This document shows positions 36,839 to 37,788 of a stretch of DNA of 37,788 bases, in pieces (within the stretch, counting starts at the first letter, position 1; every line of letters begins with the position of its first letter). The translations under genes were made by a program, and so were the position numbers. Origin of the DNA: a virus; IMG/VR virus record IMGVR_UViG_3300044911_003337, positions 1 through 37,788 of that record. The stretch is one strand, 5' to 3'. Under the pieces are notes generated by a model that saw only the letters and a list, made by a program, of their open reading frames with translations, did no database searches and was not told the DNA's origin.

Positions 36839-36865
36839 GAAAACTACAGATGAGCCGCATACAAT
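36839..36865 (+). promoter_or_regulatory. Class 2 promoter
   Basis: TATAGAAAACTACAG, then GCCGCATACAAT. Confidence 0.75.
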
Positions 36866-36892
36866 ACGGCGACACATCAAAGGAAACTCACG

Positions 36893-37102
36893 ATGGGCAA
36901 GACTTTTCGTTCGGATGGTAATATGCGTCACGGTCAGCGAACCCGCCGCGAGCGCGATCTCAAGTGGCCCGGTGCTCGCCCCGATCGCCACGAGCGGCTG
37001 GATGATGGGGCCAATCTGCGGTGGGCGACCGAGCAGCGTCACTCGCGCCGCGCCGCCCAGATCGACGATTATGTGGACGAATACCCCGAGGAGATGCAGT
37101 AA
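36893..37102 (+). CDS. Small basic protein
   Basis: A 69-aa product with AAAGGAA upstream. It is Arg-rich (MRHGQRTRRERDLKWPGARP; RWATEQRHSRRAAQIDDYV) and ends acidic (DEYPEEMQ). It is first in a three-gene operon; its TAA overlaps the next ATG as TAATG. Function unknown. Confidence 0.7.
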   Translation: MGKTFRSDGNMRHGQRTRRERDLKWPGARPDRHERLDDGANLRWATEQRHSRRAAQIDDYVDEYPEEMQ

Positions 37103-37359
37103 TGCTCACCGGCGAAGAAACCAGCCGCATCTGCAAACAATACTGGTGGAGCAGGCAGTATTTGCTGCAAGCTCGTCTTGATTTGGCCACCAAGATCATT
37201 TGCTGCATGTATCAGGGGCCATACAACAAGATCGACGATCATGGTCCTTATCCGCACAGCAAAAACATCGTCAGCGAAGCCACAGCCGTGACCGACATGC
37301 TGTTGATGGAACTGATCGAAAGTGTACCCGACCGTTTTCCTCCCGTGGAGTCTGTATGA
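37102..37359 (+). CDS. Unknown small protein
   Basis: An 85-aa product overlapping both neighbours (TAATG at its start, ATGA at its end), which indicates coupled translation. It holds TSRICKQYWWSRQYLLQARL and ATAVTDMLLMELIESVPDRF, mostly helical. No family recognised. Confidence 0.72.
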   Translation: MLTGEETSRICKQYWWSRQYLLQARLDLATKIICCMYQGPYNKIDDHGPYPHSKNIVSEATAVTDMLLMELIESVPDRFPPVESV

Positions 37360-37784
37360 AGCGCAAACTTGGAGATGTGTTGATTCACCGCGAAGAGCGT
37401 CCTGCGTTGTCGTTTTGGTGGCGGCTGCGACTGGCAATCGGCGTACTGATTATGCCGCAGGAACCCTGCACCAAGCGCGAGGACGACGAAATCGCCTATA
37501 CGGCGCAGCGAAACATGCTGGCGCACCCGGACGCACTGGAGCGGGCTCGCAAGCAGCGCATCTTGGACGAAAAGGCGGCCAAGTTCCGGGATATGCTCGA
37601 CACGATGCCGCCATCGGATGTGCTGGTGGTCAATGAATATCTGCAAGAGAAGCTCGACAAGCTCTACTTGCGAGATATCGACACCAAGTGGACTGTCGGT
37701 GATGTGGTCCACTTCATGGCCAGCATGTACCTGCACCAGTATGCCGTGGCCAACAGATTCGATCTGATTCATCAAGAAAAGTGA
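37356..37784 (+). CDS. Unknown helical protein with short hydrophobic segment
   Basis: A 142-aa product, ATG overlapping the previous stop. Residues 19-34 (LSFWWRLRLAIGVLIM) form a hydrophobic patch, perhaps a membrane-associated helix. The rest is charged and helical (LERARKQRILDEKAAKFRDM; VVNEYLQEKLDKLYLRDIDT). It ends 4 nt before the window edge. Function unknown. Confidence 0.75.
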   Translation: MKRKLGDVLIHREERPALSFWWRLRLAIGVLIMPQEPCTKREDDEIAYTAQRNMLAHPDALERARKQRILDEKAAKFRDMLDTMPPSDVLVVNEYLQEKLDKLYLRDIDTKWTVGDVVHFMASMYLHQYAVANRFDLIHQEK

Positions 37785-37788
37785 ACGC

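Overview
The window looks like part of a large T4-like tailed phage (myovirus) genome infecting an unidentified bacterium. The strongest evidence is a minus-strand replication block in near T4 order: sliding clamp (gp45), clamp loader ATPase (gp44), clamp loader small subunit (gp62), RegA translational repressor and family B DNA polymerase (gp43), with a gp61-like primase further along. The host cannot be named from the sequence. The promoters are clearly bacterial sigma70-like.

Left part, 1-19223, all minus strand: PhoH-like ATPase (cut by the window edge), RuvC-like resolvase, class II ribonucleotide reductase with an intein in its active-site motif, ThyX, primase, DNA polymerase, a DUF1599-type protein, dUTPase, a glycine-zipper lipoprotein, RegA, gp62, gp44 and gp45. 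Several unknown genes sit between these. Further upstream are a 56-aa membrane protein, a long low-complexity charged protein, a conserved small phage protein and a 689-aa probable virion protein. Genes are packed with stop/start overlaps. T4-type late promoter motifs (CTAAATA) precede some of them. These genes make dNTPs, remove dUTP, copy DNA and resolve junctions.

Middle, 19224-19857: a divergent non-coding region with a perfect 46-bp tandem repeat and a predicted plus-strand structured RNA ending in an intrinsic terminator.

Right part, 19858-37784, all plus strand, with higher GC: about 35 small accessory genes. From 19.7 to 29.7 kb most form one- or two-gene cassettes. Each has a near-identical promoter (TTGAC, 17-bp spacer containing TGCGGGTA, TAGAAT-like -10), an ORF, usually a terminator, and then a conserved CAGACCCGAT box. 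Recognisable products are an ArdC antirestriction protein, a GP88-family protein, a 2H phosphoesterase candidate, a sigma factor and an i-type (destabilase-like) lysozyme.

After the sigma gene (29727-30269) the TTGAC promoters stop. A different promoter family (GAAAC, then GGCATAGAAT/CGCATACAAT) drives the remaining genes. This suggests a two-step cascade: host RNA polymerase reads the first family, and the phage sigma factor or another early product switches on the second. The last part also carries a tRNA-Lys(TTT), odd interrupted tRNA-like structures and a degenerate Gly-Leu repeat region. Most small genes have no function I can recognise.
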